Below, piece after piece: positions 34,399 to 43,415 of a DNA stretch of 64,000 bases. The stretch is from contig NZ_VOMB01000023.1 in assembly GCF_019050325.1 (NCBI RefSeq), positions 62,001 to 126,000 of the forward strand, in the 5' to 3' direction. Under the pieces are notes generated by a model that saw only the letters and a list, made by a program, of their open reading frames with translations, did no database searches and had not been told where the DNA came from. A program made the translations under genes and the position numbers. The DNA comes from [Mycobacterium] fortunisiensis. Its GTDB lineage: Bacteria; Actinomycetota; Actinomycetes; Mycobacteriales; Mycobacteriaceae. The number at the start of each line of letters is the position of its first letter. Positions within the stretch are counted from its first letter, which is position 1.

Positions 34399-34947
34399 TC
34401 AGGCCTGCTTGAGCGCCTCGATCTCGAGAGTGATGGTCACCTTGTCGCCGACGACGGTGCCACCGGTCTCCAGCGGCATGTCGATGTCGATGCCGAAGTC
34501 CTTGCGGTTCAACACCACCGAGGCTTCGAAACCGGCAACCGGGCCCTGCCCCATGCCGGGGTTCACGCCGTTGTACTCGAGCTGGAGCGACACCGGCTTG
34601 GTGACGCCCTTGAGGGTGAAGTTTCCGTCGACGATGTAGTCGTCGCCGTTGGGGCGTACGCCGGTCGAGACGAAGGTGGCCGTCGGGTAGGTCTCGGCGT
34701 CGAAGTAGTCTGCGGAGCGCACGTGGGCGTCGCGCTGCTCGTTGCGGGTGTTGATCGAGCTGACGTCGATGGTGGCGCTGACCGACGGAGTGCCATCCTC
34801 GGCGACGGTGATCGCGCCGCTGAACGTCTCGAAGCTGCCGCGCACCTTGCTCACCATGAGATGGCGGACCGAAAAGTTGATCGAAGAGTGCACCGGGTCG
34901 ATGGCCCAGGTGCCTGCGGTCAGGTCGGTGGCTACTGCTGCGGTCAT
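34399..34947 (-). CDS. YceI-family lipid-binding protein
   Basis: The 182-residue protein is a complete YceI domain: TWAIDPVHSSINFSVRHLMVSKVRGSFETFSGAI at the start, VDGNFTLKGVTKPVSL and FEASVVLNRKDFGID later. YceI lipocalin-like barrels bind polyisoprenoid lipids such as quinones. No signal peptide is seen, so it is cytoplasmic here. Its closeness to quinol-using NO reductase may be meaningful. GGACCGTGGTCC at 35002-35013, in its promoter region, is a 12-base near-palindrome that could be an operator. Confidence 0.9.
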   Translation of the reverse strand: MTAAVATDLTAGTWAIDPVHSSINFSVRHLMVSKVRGSFETFSGAITVAEDGTPSVSATIDVSSINTRNEQRDAHVRSADYFDAETYPTATFVSTGVRPNGDDYIVDGNFTLKGVTKPVSLQLEYNGVNPGMGQGPVAGFEASVVLNRKDFGIDIDMPLETGGTVVGDKVTITLEIEALKQA

Positions 34948-35123
34948 GGTGTCTCCTTGGTCGGTGAGCCGGTGGGTCCGGCGCCTTCCCCGGAAACAAC
35001 CGGACCGTGGTCCAGTTTCATTCCCGGTTTTCGGAATTTCATCGCGATCTTGAATGCGTGCGAGCGCACTCTCGTAGCGCCGCGAGGGTGCGCAAACTGT
35101 TGACGTTCAGCGGTGTGTCCACC

Positions 35124-35149
35124 GGCAGACCCGCACGCTCGCGGGGCAA
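35124..35149 (-). repeat. 3'-end repeat element, copy 2
   Basis: This sequence immediately follows the fbiC stop and matches 24 of 26 bases of the element after fadD36 (13605-13630). A 14-base part (GCGAGCGTGCGGGT) also occurs inside the last codons of the HTH regulator gene near 31510. Confidence 0.8.
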
Positions 35150-35150
35150 G

Positions 35151-37742
35151 TTATGCGGCGAGCGGCGAGTAATCGGTGGTGCGTTGGCGGGCCGGGCGGC
35201 CGATACCCTCGGCGATCGCGACGAGTTCGGCCACCGTCTTGGCCGAACCGTTCTCCGAGCCGGCCATCCGGGAGATGGTCTCCTCCATCAGCGTGCCGCC
35301 CAGGTCATTGGCGCCGCCGCGGAGCATCACCTGAGTGCGCTCGACACCGAGCTTGACCCAGCTGGTCTGAATCGACGGGATCCTGCCGTGCAACATGATC
35401 CGGGCCAGCGCGTGCACGGCCCGGTTGTCCCGGTGGGTCGGACCCGGGCGCGCCCCGCCGGCCAGGTACAGCGGCGAGGACTGGTGCACGAACGGCAGCG
35501 GGACGAACTCGGTGAATCCCCCGGTCCGATCCTGGATCGAGCGCAGCACGTTGAGGTGCCCCACCCAGTGTTTCGGGGTATCCACGTGGCCGTACATCAT
35601 CGTCGAGGACGAGCGCAGCCCGACCTCGTGGGCGGTGCTGACCACGTTGATCCACTCTGACGTCGGCAACTTGCCCTTGGTCAGCACCCAGCGCACTTCG
35701 TCGTCGAGAATCTCGGCGGCCGTGCCGGGGATGGTGTCCAAGCCCGCCTCGCGCAGCGAGGTCAGCCACTCCCGCACCGACAGCCCGCTGCGGGTGACGC
35801 CGTTGGCGATCTCCATCGGCGAGAACGCGTGCACGTGCATCGAGGGCACCCGCTTCTTGACCGCCCGCACCAGATCGGCATACCCGGTGACGGGAAGTTC
35901 GGGATCGATGCCACCCTGCATGCAGACCTCGGTGGCGCCGGCGACATGCGCCTCCCAGGCCCGGTCGGCGACCTCGTCGGTGGACAGTGAGTAGGCGTCG
36001 GCGTCGCCCTTGCGCTGCGCGAAGGCGCAGAACCGGCAGCCGGTGTAACAGATGTTGGTGAAGTTGATGTTGCGGTTGACGACGAATGTGACGTCATCGC
36101 CGACGACGTCACGTCGCAACGAATCCGCCAGTGCGGTGACGGCTTCCAAGGCCGGACCATCGGCGGTAGCCAGCGCGAGGTACTCGTCGTCGCTGCAGCC
36201 GCCGGGATCGCGTTCTGCGGAGCGCAGCGCGGCCAGCACATCGGTGTCGATGCGTTCGGGAGCGCGGGCGGCGAGCTCGTGCACCTTGGCGCGGATCGAC
36301 TCCCAGTCGCCGAATGCGCTGTCGAGGTCACTGCGGGTCTCGGTGAGCCTGCCCTCGGAGTCGATCGCGGAGTGCAAATCGGTGCGGCCCAACGATTCCG
36401 ACGCCTCGTCCGGCTCCTGCCACGGCCGCCCCACCGGGTTGACGTCGAGCGCGAAGCCGGTGTCGGGGTCGGCCAGTGCATCGACGTGCGCGCGCACCCG
36501 CGGGTCGATCCAGGCCGCACCCGCCTGTACGTACTGCGGCTGCACGGTCAGCCGCTGCACCAGGTCGTAGCCCGCCTCGGCCGTCACGTCGGCCAGATCG
36601 TCCAGCGCCGGCCACGGCCGTTCGGGGTTGACGTGGTCGGGGGTCAGCGGCGAGACACCGCCCCAGTCGTCGACACCGGCGCCGATCAGCGCCAGGCATT
36701 CGTCGCGCGACACCAGGTTCGGCGGCGCCTGGATCCGCATCTTGGGTCCGAGCACCAGGCGGGTCACCGCGATGGTCGCGATGAAGTCGTCGATGCCGGC
36801 ATCGGGTGTGGACGCCATCGCGGTGTGGTCCTTGGCCCGGAAATTCTGCACGATCACTTCCTGAACGTGCCCGAACTCCTTGTGGGACTTGCGGATCGCG
36901 TGCATGGTCTCGGCCCGCTCGGTCAACGTCTCACCGATGCCGACCAGCAGACCGGTGGTGAACGGGATCGACAGCCGCCCGGCGTCATCCAGGGCACGCA
37001 ACCGCACCGCCGGGTCCTTGTCGGGGCTGCCGTAGTGCGCTTCGCCCTTGACCTCGAACAACCGCCGCGACGTCGTCTCCAGCATCATCCCCATCGACGG
37101 TGCGACGGGCTTGAGCCGCGACAGCTCCGACCAGCTCATCACGCCGGGGTTCAGGTGCGGCAGCAGGCCGGTCTCCTCCAGCACCCGGATGGCCATGGCC
37201 CGCACGTAGTCCAGCGTGGAGTCGTAGCCGCGCTCGTCGAGCCACTGCCGCGCCTCGTCCCAGCGGGCTTCGGGCCGGTCACCGAGGGTGAAAAGCGCTT
37301 CCTTGCAGCCGACCTCGGCGCCGCGGCGGGCCACCTCGAGGATCTCGTCGGGCTCCATGAACATGCCGGCGCCCTGGGCCCGCAGCTTGCCGGGCACGGT
37401 GACGAAGGTGCAGTAGTGGCAGGTGTCGCGGCACAGGTGCGTCACCGGGATGAACACCTTGCGCGAGTAACTGACCGGCAGACGACCGTTCGCCCCGTGC
37501 CGGCCCGCCGACTCCAGCCCGGCGTCGCGGACCCGGGCGGCGCTGACACACAGATCGGCAAGATCGTCGCCGCGGGCGGTCATCGCGATCGCGGCCTCGT
37601 CAACGTTGAGGGCGACACCGTCGCGAGCCCGGCGCAGCACTCGACGCAGGGCCGCCGAAGTGGTCGGAGCGCTGGGCACCGTGGACTTCGGTGGTACGGC
37701 CGGAGTGGGCAGATCGGCGCCGCGCTGGGGGTTCAGAGCCAC
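35151..37742 (-). CDS. fbiC: FO synthase for coenzyme F420
   Basis: FbiC makes the deazaflavin FO from a ribityl-aminouracil and tyrosine. The 863-residue protein carries two radical-SAM halves: CofG-like with CRDTCHYC, and CofH-like with CYTGCRFC. Other conserved blocks include LFTLGDRPEARW, GVSPLTPDHVNPERPWP and MQGGIDPELPVTGY. The GTG start is uncertain because the GGGGA site lies immediately before it; a later start would still keep both domains. F420 cofactor use fits mycobacterial nitroreductase-type chemistry. Confidence 0.92.
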   Translation of the reverse strand: MALNPQRGADLPTPAVPPKSTVPSAPTTSAALRRVLRRARDGVALNVDEAAIAMTARGDDLADLCVSAARVRDAGLESAGRHGANGRLPVSYSRKVFIPVTHLCRDTCHYCTFVTVPGKLRAQGAGMFMEPDEILEVARRGAEVGCKEALFTLGDRPEARWDEARQWLDERGYDSTLDYVRAMAIRVLEETGLLPHLNPGVMSWSELSRLKPVAPSMGMMLETTSRRLFEVKGEAHYGSPDKDPAVRLRALDDAGRLSIPFTTGLLVGIGETLTERAETMHAIRKSHKEFGHVQEVIVQNFRAKDHTAMASTPDAGIDDFIATIAVTRLVLGPKMRIQAPPNLVSRDECLALIGAGVDDWGGVSPLTPDHVNPERPWPALDDLADVTAEAGYDLVQRLTVQPQYVQAGAAWIDPRVRAHVDALADPDTGFALDVNPVGRPWQEPDEASESLGRTDLHSAIDSEGRLTETRSDLDSAFGDWESIRAKVHELAARAPERIDTDVLAALRSAERDPGGCSDDEYLALATADGPALEAVTALADSLRRDVVGDDVTFVVNRNINFTNICYTGCRFCAFAQRKGDADAYSLSTDEVADRAWEAHVAGATEVCMQGGIDPELPVTGYADLVRAVKKRVPSMHVHAFSPMEIANGVTRSGLSVREWLTSLREAGLDTIPGTAAEILDDEVRWVLTKGKLPTSEWINVVSTAHEVGLRSSSTMMYGHVDTPKHWVGHLNVLRSIQDRTGGFTEFVPLPFVHQSSPLYLAGGARPGPTHRDNRAVHALARIMLHGRIPSIQTSWVKLGVERTQVMLRGGANDLGGTLMEETISRMAGSENGSAKTVAELVAIAEGIGRPARQRTTDYSPLAA

Positions 37743-37951
37743 TCCCCTGTAACCCCGTCGTTGTGCACAATCATCCACGCGTCTCACATTCTGAAACCCC
37801 GCGCGCCCGCCTTGGCCTCGACATACCGGTCACGATAGACCCAGCATGTCGACGGGGTGCGGGGCCCTGCGGCGGACACGACGCGAAAGTCGCGACGAAC
37901 TGGCTGTCGACCGCGTAAGTTCAGTGGGTCGGGAAGGGGAGACCGGGAGTC

Positions 37952-39424
37952 ATGATGTCGGCGTCAGTTCGTTCGTATCTGGTTGCCGGGGCCGCTGCGG
38001 CCACCGCCACTGCGATCGTCCTCACCCCCGTACAGGCGACACCGGCCGATGTGGCCGTACCCGCGCACCCGACGAGCAGCCAGCCGCAGCTGACACAAGC
38101 CATGATCGACCTGTTGGCCGCGGCCAGCCGGATGACCGCCGCGGTCAACCCCAAGCAACCCGGCGAGACCGGCGCCGCATTCGGCGTGGCGCCCGCGGCA
38201 GCCGTCACCGGCGAGGTCGGGGTGCAGAACGCGGCAAGCGACTGGCTGACGTCGGCGTACCAGTTCATCCAGTACTGGGTGGATTACGGGGTCGAGCTCG
38301 CACAGTGGGTGGCTTGGGATCTGCTCTGGTTCGTGCCGTTCTCCGGGCTTGTCGGCGATCAGATCGGCCTCTTCTACTACGACCTGATCGAACCGATCGC
38401 AAACAGCATCTTCTACGACTTGATCGTGCCCGTGGTGGACGCCCCGCTGAACCTCGGGGTATGGGTCAACGGTATCGGCGACGCGATCGGCTCATCGATC
38501 GGCACCGCGATCGACTTCGGTGTCGCCGAGCTGAATTACTTCTTCGGCTGGCTCATTCCCCCGCTCCCGCCGCTGCCTGGCCTCGCGACGACGCAGACAC
38601 TCGCCGCTTCCCTGGCCGCGCCCACGTTGCGTGACGTCATCGGCGATGTCGTACTGCCGCCGTCGGACTTCTTGACCGACCTCGCTGTCAACACCGTCGA
38701 CGGCGCGTACGGCGTGGTTCAGAACGCGACCGGCTTTGTGGTGAACGGCGCCGACGATGTGCTCGACGCGCTGCATCTGCACTTCCTCAGCCGACAGCTC
38801 GACATCAACTACACATTGCTCAGCGCGCTCACCGAACAGGGCGTCGGCCTGACCACCGATCTGCTCAGGGTTCCGGACAACTATCTCAACGATGTGCTGA
38901 GGGACGGCCAAGGGCTTTTCCAGGCCGCCGGTACCGAGGCCCGATACATCGCCGACAGCGTCACCGACCGCGGCACCCACGCGCTCAACGCAGTCGGCAA
39001 CTACATCGACGATCAGGTCGACTACTTCACCCCCGGGCTCACCACGACAACCGAGAAGACCCAAGAGGTGGCCGACGTCCCGGCGTCGGTGCGGGCATCG
39101 CTCCAGGCACCGGCGCAAAAGCCGAAGGACACGCTGCAGGACGAGCGGGCCGCCGTCACCGCGACGGACGCGCAGACCTCGAGCGGCCTCGCCAAGTCCG
39201 ATTCGTCGGCGGACGACCCTGCGACGAATGGCCGGTCGCGGCAGCAGTCCCGGTTCAAGGACGCGATCGGCAACGCGAAGGACGACGACTCGCCCAACGC
39301 GACCCGGACAGGCGTCAGATCCGGAACGCCGAAGGCCGCCAAGCAGAAGTCGACGTCGTCGAAGCACGCCACGGACAACCGGAAGTCCGGCCACAAGCGG
39401 CAGCAGAAGAACGACAAGAAGTGA
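37952..39424 (+). CDS. Exported low-complexity protein P1
   Basis: The 490-residue protein starts with a signal-like segment (SYLVAGAAAATATAIVLTPVQATPA). A Trp/Tyr-rich hydrophobic region follows (YQFIQYWVDYGVELAQWVAW..., about 105-210), and it ends in a disordered Lys/Ser/Gln-rich tail. The general layout resembles P2-P5 below, but the [ND]PAPIL signature and the shared promoter block are missing, so it is at most a distant relative. It is divergent from fbiC, the slot that PE12 (Rv1172c) holds in H37Rv. Function is unknown. Confidence 0.75.
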   Translation: MMSASVRSYLVAGAAAATATAIVLTPVQATPADVAVPAHPTSSQPQLTQAMIDLLAAASRMTAAVNPKQPGETGAAFGVAPAAAVTGEVGVQNAASDWLTSAYQFIQYWVDYGVELAQWVAWDLLWFVPFSGLVGDQIGLFYYDLIEPIANSIFYDLIVPVVDAPLNLGVWVNGIGDAIGSSIGTAIDFGVAELNYFFGWLIPPLPPLPGLATTQTLAASLAAPTLRDVIGDVVLPPSDFLTDLAVNTVDGAYGVVQNATGFVVNGADDVLDALHLHFLSRQLDINYTLLSALTEQGVGLTTDLLRVPDNYLNDVLRDGQGLFQAAGTEARYIADSVTDRGTHALNAVGNYIDDQVDYFTPGLTTTTEKTQEVADVPASVRASLQAPAQKPKDTLQDERAAVTATDAQTSSGLAKSDSSADDPATNGRSRQQSRFKDAIGNAKDDDSPNATRTGVRSGTPKAAKQKSTSSKHATDNRKSGHKRQQKNDKK

Positions 39425-39425
39425 G

Positions 39426-39860
39426 TCAGCGGCGCTGCTGCAACCGCAGCAGCGCCACCGGCGGTAATGCACCGACGGCGATGAAGATCAGCGACCCGTA
39501 GGCCAGCAGTCCACGCCCGGCGAAGATGATGTCCGAGCCCGGTCCGCCGAACGTCATCAACACCACGGTGGCCAGCCAGGTCCACAGCGGCAGCGCCGCC
39601 CACCGGATGGAATCCGTCCAGAACATGGCCGCCCAGACGAGGGCGGTGTTGACGGCACCGGCGGCCAGCGCGCTGACCGGGAACGGGATCGAGCCGACAT
39701 AGGACGGCAGCAGTAACGCGCCGACGACAGCTGAAATGACGCCGTCAACCGCAAGCAGTGCCAGGACGATTCGCCCCAGCACGGGTTCGGGCGGCGTCGT
39801 GGTGTCGGGGCTCAGGTGGGAATGCTGTCGAGCAACCCCACCAGCGAGCCCACCACCCAC
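39426..39860 (-). CDS. Rv1171-like four-helix membrane protein
   Basis: The protein has four predicted membrane helices (VLGRIVLALLAVDGVISAVVGALLLP; FPVSALAAGAVNTALVWAAMFW; LPLWTWLATVVLMTFG; LLAYGSLIFIAVGALPPVALL). The gene lies between mshB and the fbiC-side gene, as Rv1171 does in M. tuberculosis. The start is uncertain: the longest reading overlaps the 35-residue gene upstream, while a GTG at 39782 removes only non-membrane residues. Function is unknown. Confidence 0.75.
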   Translation of the reverse strand: MGGGLAGGVARQHSHLSPDTTTPPEPVLGRIVLALLAVDGVISAVVGALLLPSYVGSIPFPVSALAAGAVNTALVWAAMFWTDSIRWAALPLWTWLATVVLMTFGGPGSDIIFAGRGLLAYGSLIFIAVGALPPVALLRLQQRR

Positions 39861-39919
39861 TGGTAGTTGTCTCCACGGTCCTGCCAGTGCTGCAGGTTCG
39901 GATCCAGATCGGGGTCCAT
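39812..39919 (-). CDS. 35-residue conserved-looking small protein
   Basis: ATG-to-TGA encodes an acidic, Trp-containing peptide starting MDPDLDPNLQHWQDRGDNY and ending in a short hydrophobic stretch (VVGSLVGLLD). An AAGGGA site lies 6 bases upstream. It lies between mshB and the Rv1171-like gene on the same strand and overlaps the longer reading of the latter, suggesting coupling. Its composition and ribosome-binding site support a real gene. Confidence 0.6.
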   Translation of the reverse strand: MDPDLDPNLQHWQDRGDNYQWVVGSLVGLLDSIPT

Positions 39920-39972
39920 GAATGTCCCTTCGACGACTCTGTTGCGGAGCTTACCGCGTCCGGTTCTGTTGA

Positions 39973-40845
39973 TTACAGGTCGAGCCCGGCCAGCAGGTCG
40001 GTTTCCCAGCCACGCTCGTCGCGTTCCCCGGCATTACCTGCCGCGAGTACGTAGTGCTCCTCACCGACCACCGGCAGGGCGAGGTTGTTCGACAGCGCGA
40101 ACGCGCTTCCGTTGGCCGCAACGCTGACCTGAGTGGCATGTGCGCGCATGGCGGCGACCTTGGCCGGCAGCTGCGCCGTGGCGTCCACGACGGCGTCGAT
40201 CCGGTCGTCGGGGTAGCCGAATTCACCGTCCCCGACGTCGATGCGGATCCACTCCTCGGGCAGATCGATCAGGGTCTGCAGGCTGCTGAGCCCGGCCCGC
40301 ATCGCGGTGCTGCCCATTACGGTCCAATAGAACTTCGGAACGGCCCAGCCGTCGGTGGCGGCGGCGCTGACGGCGGCGGTGGTCACCGTGTGGGCCTGTT
40401 TGTGGTCGGGGTGGCCGTAGCCACCGTCGGGGTCATAGGTGACGACGACGTGTGGTCGCAGCTCGTTGATGATCGCCACCAGTTCTCCGACTGCTTCGGC
40501 CATGTCGGCATCGACGAAACGGCGGTGCCCGCGACCCGGCGTGCCCTCCATGCCCGAGTCACGCCAGTGCCCGGGCCCGCCGAGGAACCGTGGCGCACCG
40601 ATACCCAAGGCGCTCAGAGCTTTGGTCAGCTCACTGATCCGGTATCCGCCGAGCTGGTCGGCCTGGTCGGCGACCAGTTGGGCGTACCGGTCACCGATCA
40701 CCTCACCCTCTTCCCCGAGGGTGCACGTCACCACGTGCACGTCGGCGCCGCGCGCGGCGTAATGCGCGATAGTGCCGCCGGTGGTGAGGGTTTCGTCGTC
40801 TGGGTGGGCGTGGACGAAGAGGAGGCGAGGGGCTTCGTTGGGCAT
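39973..40845 (-). CDS. mshB: Mycothiol biosynthesis deacetylase
   Basis: MshB removes acetate from GlcNAc-inositol to give GlcN-inositol, a step in mycothiol synthesis. The 290-residue LmbE-family zinc enzyme shows the ligand motifs FVHAHPDDETLTTGGT and GGYGHPDHKQAH. The ATG at MPNEAPRLL was chosen because upstream codons are not family-like. The locus order (mshB, Rv1171, fbiC) is conserved with M. tuberculosis. Confidence 0.93.
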   Translation of the reverse strand: MPNEAPRLLFVHAHPDDETLTTGGTIAHYAARGADVHVVTCTLGEEGEVIGDRYAQLVADQADQLGGYRISELTKALSALGIGAPRFLGGPGHWRDSGMEGTPGRGHRRFVDADMAEAVGELVAIINELRPHVVVTYDPDGGYGHPDHKQAHTVTTAAVSAAATDGWAVPKFYWTVMGSTAMRAGLSSLQTLIDLPEEWIRIDVGDGEFGYPDDRIDAVVDATAQLPAKVAAMRAHATQVSVAANGSAFALSNNLALPVVGEEHYVLAAGNAGERDERGWETDLLAGLDL

Positions 40846-41452
40846 CGTCAGTGACGATAGCTCTGCGCCGGTGGCCGCGCAGACAGACACGCATGCCGGC
40901 CGGCCGCAGCGAAACCCGACGACGATCGGGGCTCAAGTCGACGAGCAAACACGCAACGAAATCCGTAGTTTTTGGAAGTGACCGAACCTGCCAGTTGGTT
41001 GCTAACGCAACGACACCGGCGAATACCGGGACCAGTGGTACCCCAAAGTGGCATACGCCCTAATTCTGTGAACTAGTTATACACATCACACCAGTTTGTA
41101 AATGTGGCGTGCGCTAACTCGCAGAGCGCCCTCGACACCGCATTACCGCTGGGTAACCTAACTCTGGTTATGCTCGGCGCTTTCGCCAGCAACCATCTGA
41201 CGGTTCCTGCCAAATATTTGCTGCCTGCCACTTCGATGACCCCATCATATCGCTACTTGCAGTTTCGCAATCATGTGATATGGGCGCCATAAAACCGCTC
41301 TACCAGCAATATTGAGACGTGACCAGAGGCCTTTGCGGACCAGTACGACCGTCCCGGTAGGTCGGAAGAAAGTTCCAAAAATTTGCAGACAACCGAACTT
41401 ACTTTCGGGTAACTTCTGCGCCGCCCTAGTTACGCTCCCGTAAGGAGATCCA
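40846..41452. other. AT-rich non-coding region upstream of P2
   Basis: These 607 bases are visibly richer in A and T than the flanking genes and hold no convincing gene; the longest plus-strand ORF (62 codons) lacks a ribosome-binding site and coding-like composition. It carries the divergent mshB and P2 promoters. Such AT-rich tracts in mycobacteria are typical Lsr2 targets. Confidence 0.6.
41396..41418 (+). promoter_or_regulatory. Shared promoter block of P2
   Basis: The block reads AACTTACTTTCGGGTAACTT then CTG. TAACTT (41410-41415) is a -10 candidate, 37 bases before the ATG. The same block precedes P3, P4 and P5. Confidence 0.7.
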
Positions 41453-42838
41453 ATGCAAGTCGCTGCTCGGCCGTTCTTGGCCGCAGGGGTGGCACTCGTC
41501 GGTGCCAGCGCCATCGCAGTCAGCCCCATGGCGCCGTCCATGCCCCAGGTACACATGCCTGTTGCCCTGACCGCCGCGATCGACAACCCACTGGTCGTGT
41601 TCGAGCCGGTGGCCACCGCGACCCAGACGTTGATCAGCAACATCATCGAGCGGCAGACCACCAATCCTGCCCCGATCCTGCGGCAACTGATCGCCAACGC
41701 CGTCGCCGGCGGCCAGGTCTTCGCTGCCGATCCGATCAACGTCAGCCTGCAGGCCATCGCCGATGCGCAGGCCGCGATCGACCGGATCGGGCCCAACCTC
41801 ACCGCGCTCGGGGAGACCACGACGGCCACCGGAACCGCATTCAACGACGCATTCAACGCCCTCGGTCAGGCACTGCCGATCGCGCTCGAGGCCGCCCAGG
41901 CACAGATCGACGCCGGAGACATCAACGGCGGCATCGACACCGTCATGCAGTCGACGCTGCAGCCCCTGATCAACATCCTGTTGGCGACGACATCCGAGAT
42001 CAACGCGGTCGGCGCAGTGCTCAACATCCCGCAGCCACTGCTCGATGCGACGGGTAACGCCCTCATCGGCGTTGGCGTGGCCATCGCCACCTCGACGCTC
42101 GGGATCGGCGTTCATCTCCCCGATCCGCAGCCGCTGGTTCAGCAGTTCATCACCGGCGTTCAGCAGGTGTCGGCCGCGGCGGCGTCGGGTGATCCGATCA
42201 ATGTGCTGAACGCGATGCAACACAGCACCGCCGACTTCGTCGCCACCACCATCGCCCAGGTGGATCAGACGATCGGCATGGCCAACAGCCTCGCCGACGT
42301 GTATGTCTCAGCACTCAAGGAGCTGACGCCCAAGCCCGTCACGCCCACCCCGTCGTTGAGCGCTGCGGCCCCGGCGGCCATCACGGCGACCGCTGCCGCT
42401 GCACCGGCGATCGACTCGATGGTCAAGCCGGCCGCGAAGACCATCTCGGTACCAGTCAGCAACGCCGACAACGGTTCTGACACTGAGGCGGACGGCACGG
42501 AAGCCGGCACGGCAGCTGGTGACACCGGCACCGAGGCAACCGACACGCTCAAGTCGGAGGCGCCGGAATCGACCACCACCGATGCCGCTGCCAACGCTGC
42601 AACGGATTCGGAGACCGCCGCAGGCCCGGTGACCGGGACGTCGGCCACGGAGTCGTCCAGCGCCCCCGCCAAGGCCTCCCCCAAAGTGCACGTCAAGCGC
42701 ACCAACCCGTTGAAGGCCGCCGGCGAGCACGTGAAGTCTGCGGTCAAGAAGGCGACCAGCGGTCCGAAGAAGGCCGCCGGCGCCGGAAAGAAGACACGCT
42801 CGTCGAAGCATTCCGGCAAGGGCTCCCACAGCAAGTAG
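41453..42838 (+). CDS. Exported paralogous family protein P2
   Basis: The 461-residue protein starts MQVAARPFLAAGVALVGASA and continues to a Pro/Met-rich break at 25-35, like P3 and P5. The family signature NPAPILRQLIAN is at 71-82. A long Ala/Ile-rich helical region follows (to about 290), with GDPINVLNAMQHSTADFVA matching the family's second block. The tail is acidic and Thr/Ala-rich, and the last 60 residues are very rich in Lys, Ser and His. A TAAGGAG site precedes the ATG. No enzyme motif is seen. It is probably an envelope or secreted protein. Confidence 0.8.
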   Translation: MQVAARPFLAAGVALVGASAIAVSPMAPSMPQVHMPVALTAAIDNPLVVFEPVATATQTLISNIIERQTTNPAPILRQLIANAVAGGQVFAADPINVSLQAIADAQAAIDRIGPNLTALGETTTATGTAFNDAFNALGQALPIALEAAQAQIDAGDINGGIDTVMQSTLQPLINILLATTSEINAVGAVLNIPQPLLDATGNALIGVGVAIATSTLGIGVHLPDPQPLVQQFITGVQQVSAAAASGDPINVLNAMQHSTADFVATTIAQVDQTIGMANSLADVYVSALKELTPKPVTPTPSLSAAAPAAITATAAAAPAIDSMVKPAAKTISVPVSNADNGSDTEADGTEAGTAAGDTGTEATDTLKSEAPESTTTDAAANAATDSETAAGPVTGTSATESSSAPAKASPKVHVKRTNPLKAAGEHVKSAVKKATSGPKKAAGAGKKTRSSKHSGKGSHSK

Positions 42839-42860
42839 CCCGCTGCGCCGTTCCCGACCG

Positions 42861-42902
42861 GCCCCCTCCGCACGCGTCCTCCCCCCAGCGCGCGGAGGGG
42901 GC
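42861..42902 (+). terminator. Stem-loop after P2
   Basis: GCCCCCTCCGC (42861-42871) and GCGGAGGGGGC (42892-42902) pair perfectly around a 20-base loop, followed by TCTTC. It is placed 22 bases after the stop. Confidence 0.75.
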
Positions 42903-43355
42903 TCTTCGGCCGTTCTCAGCCTGTGTTCAGGCATGGCGGCCACGGCGCCGCCGGACGCCTCCGGCCGCCAAAGTGGCGGTGCCCGACATCTGATTGCCTT
43001 GGCAAACAACGAGCAAACACCAGAACCGATGGCCCGGCGCGCTGTCGTGGACACGTTCGGCACGTCGCGGCGAGTTCATCGAGGAGGCGTCGACGGGGCC
43101 GTCCCGGGTGTTCGGGCGCAAATCCATCAGGGAGGTCGGACATCGATGTTGCGACTCGACTTCTGCGGCGACGCCGTGGAAATGGCTAACATCTTGCATT
43201 GAAGTGCAGTGACATACCTGCCCAGCGGCGACCCCAGCGGAAAAGGACCCCGTCCGGCTGTTGATAACACTGCTGCCAGCTAGTTCACCTTGCTCATGGC
43301 CTCGTTAGCCGCGAATTCGGGCTCACAAACAGCTTTTCAAAAACGTCAATTTGTA
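42903..43355. other. Non-coding region between P2 and P3
   Basis: Several overlapping short ORFs occur here on both strands, but none has a ribosome-binding site and sensible composition. AT content rises toward the P3 promoter. I see no gene. Confidence 0.5.
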
Positions 43356-43378
43356 AAGTTACTCTCAGGTAGCTTCAG
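43356..43378 (+). promoter_or_regulatory. Shared promoter block of P3
   Basis: The block reads AAGTTACTCTCAGGTAGCTT then CAG; TAGCTT (43370-43375) is the -10 candidate, 40 bases before the ATG. Confidence 0.7.
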
Positions 43379-43415
43379 CCTCGTCGGGGAATCGGATTCA
43401 TCTTGAGGAGAAGCA

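Noticed and set aside
37952..39424. P1 as a full member of the P2-P5 family
   Set aside because: It lacks the [ND]PAPIL signature, the second block and the shared promoter; only the general layout agrees.
41104..41292. 62-codon plus-strand ORF in the AT-rich gap upstream of P2
   Set aside because: No ribosome-binding site, no recognisable feature, and a length expected by chance in AT-rich DNA.
42916..43212. Several overlapping short ORFs on both strands
   Set aside because: They contradict each other, lack ribosome-binding sites and show no coding-like composition.
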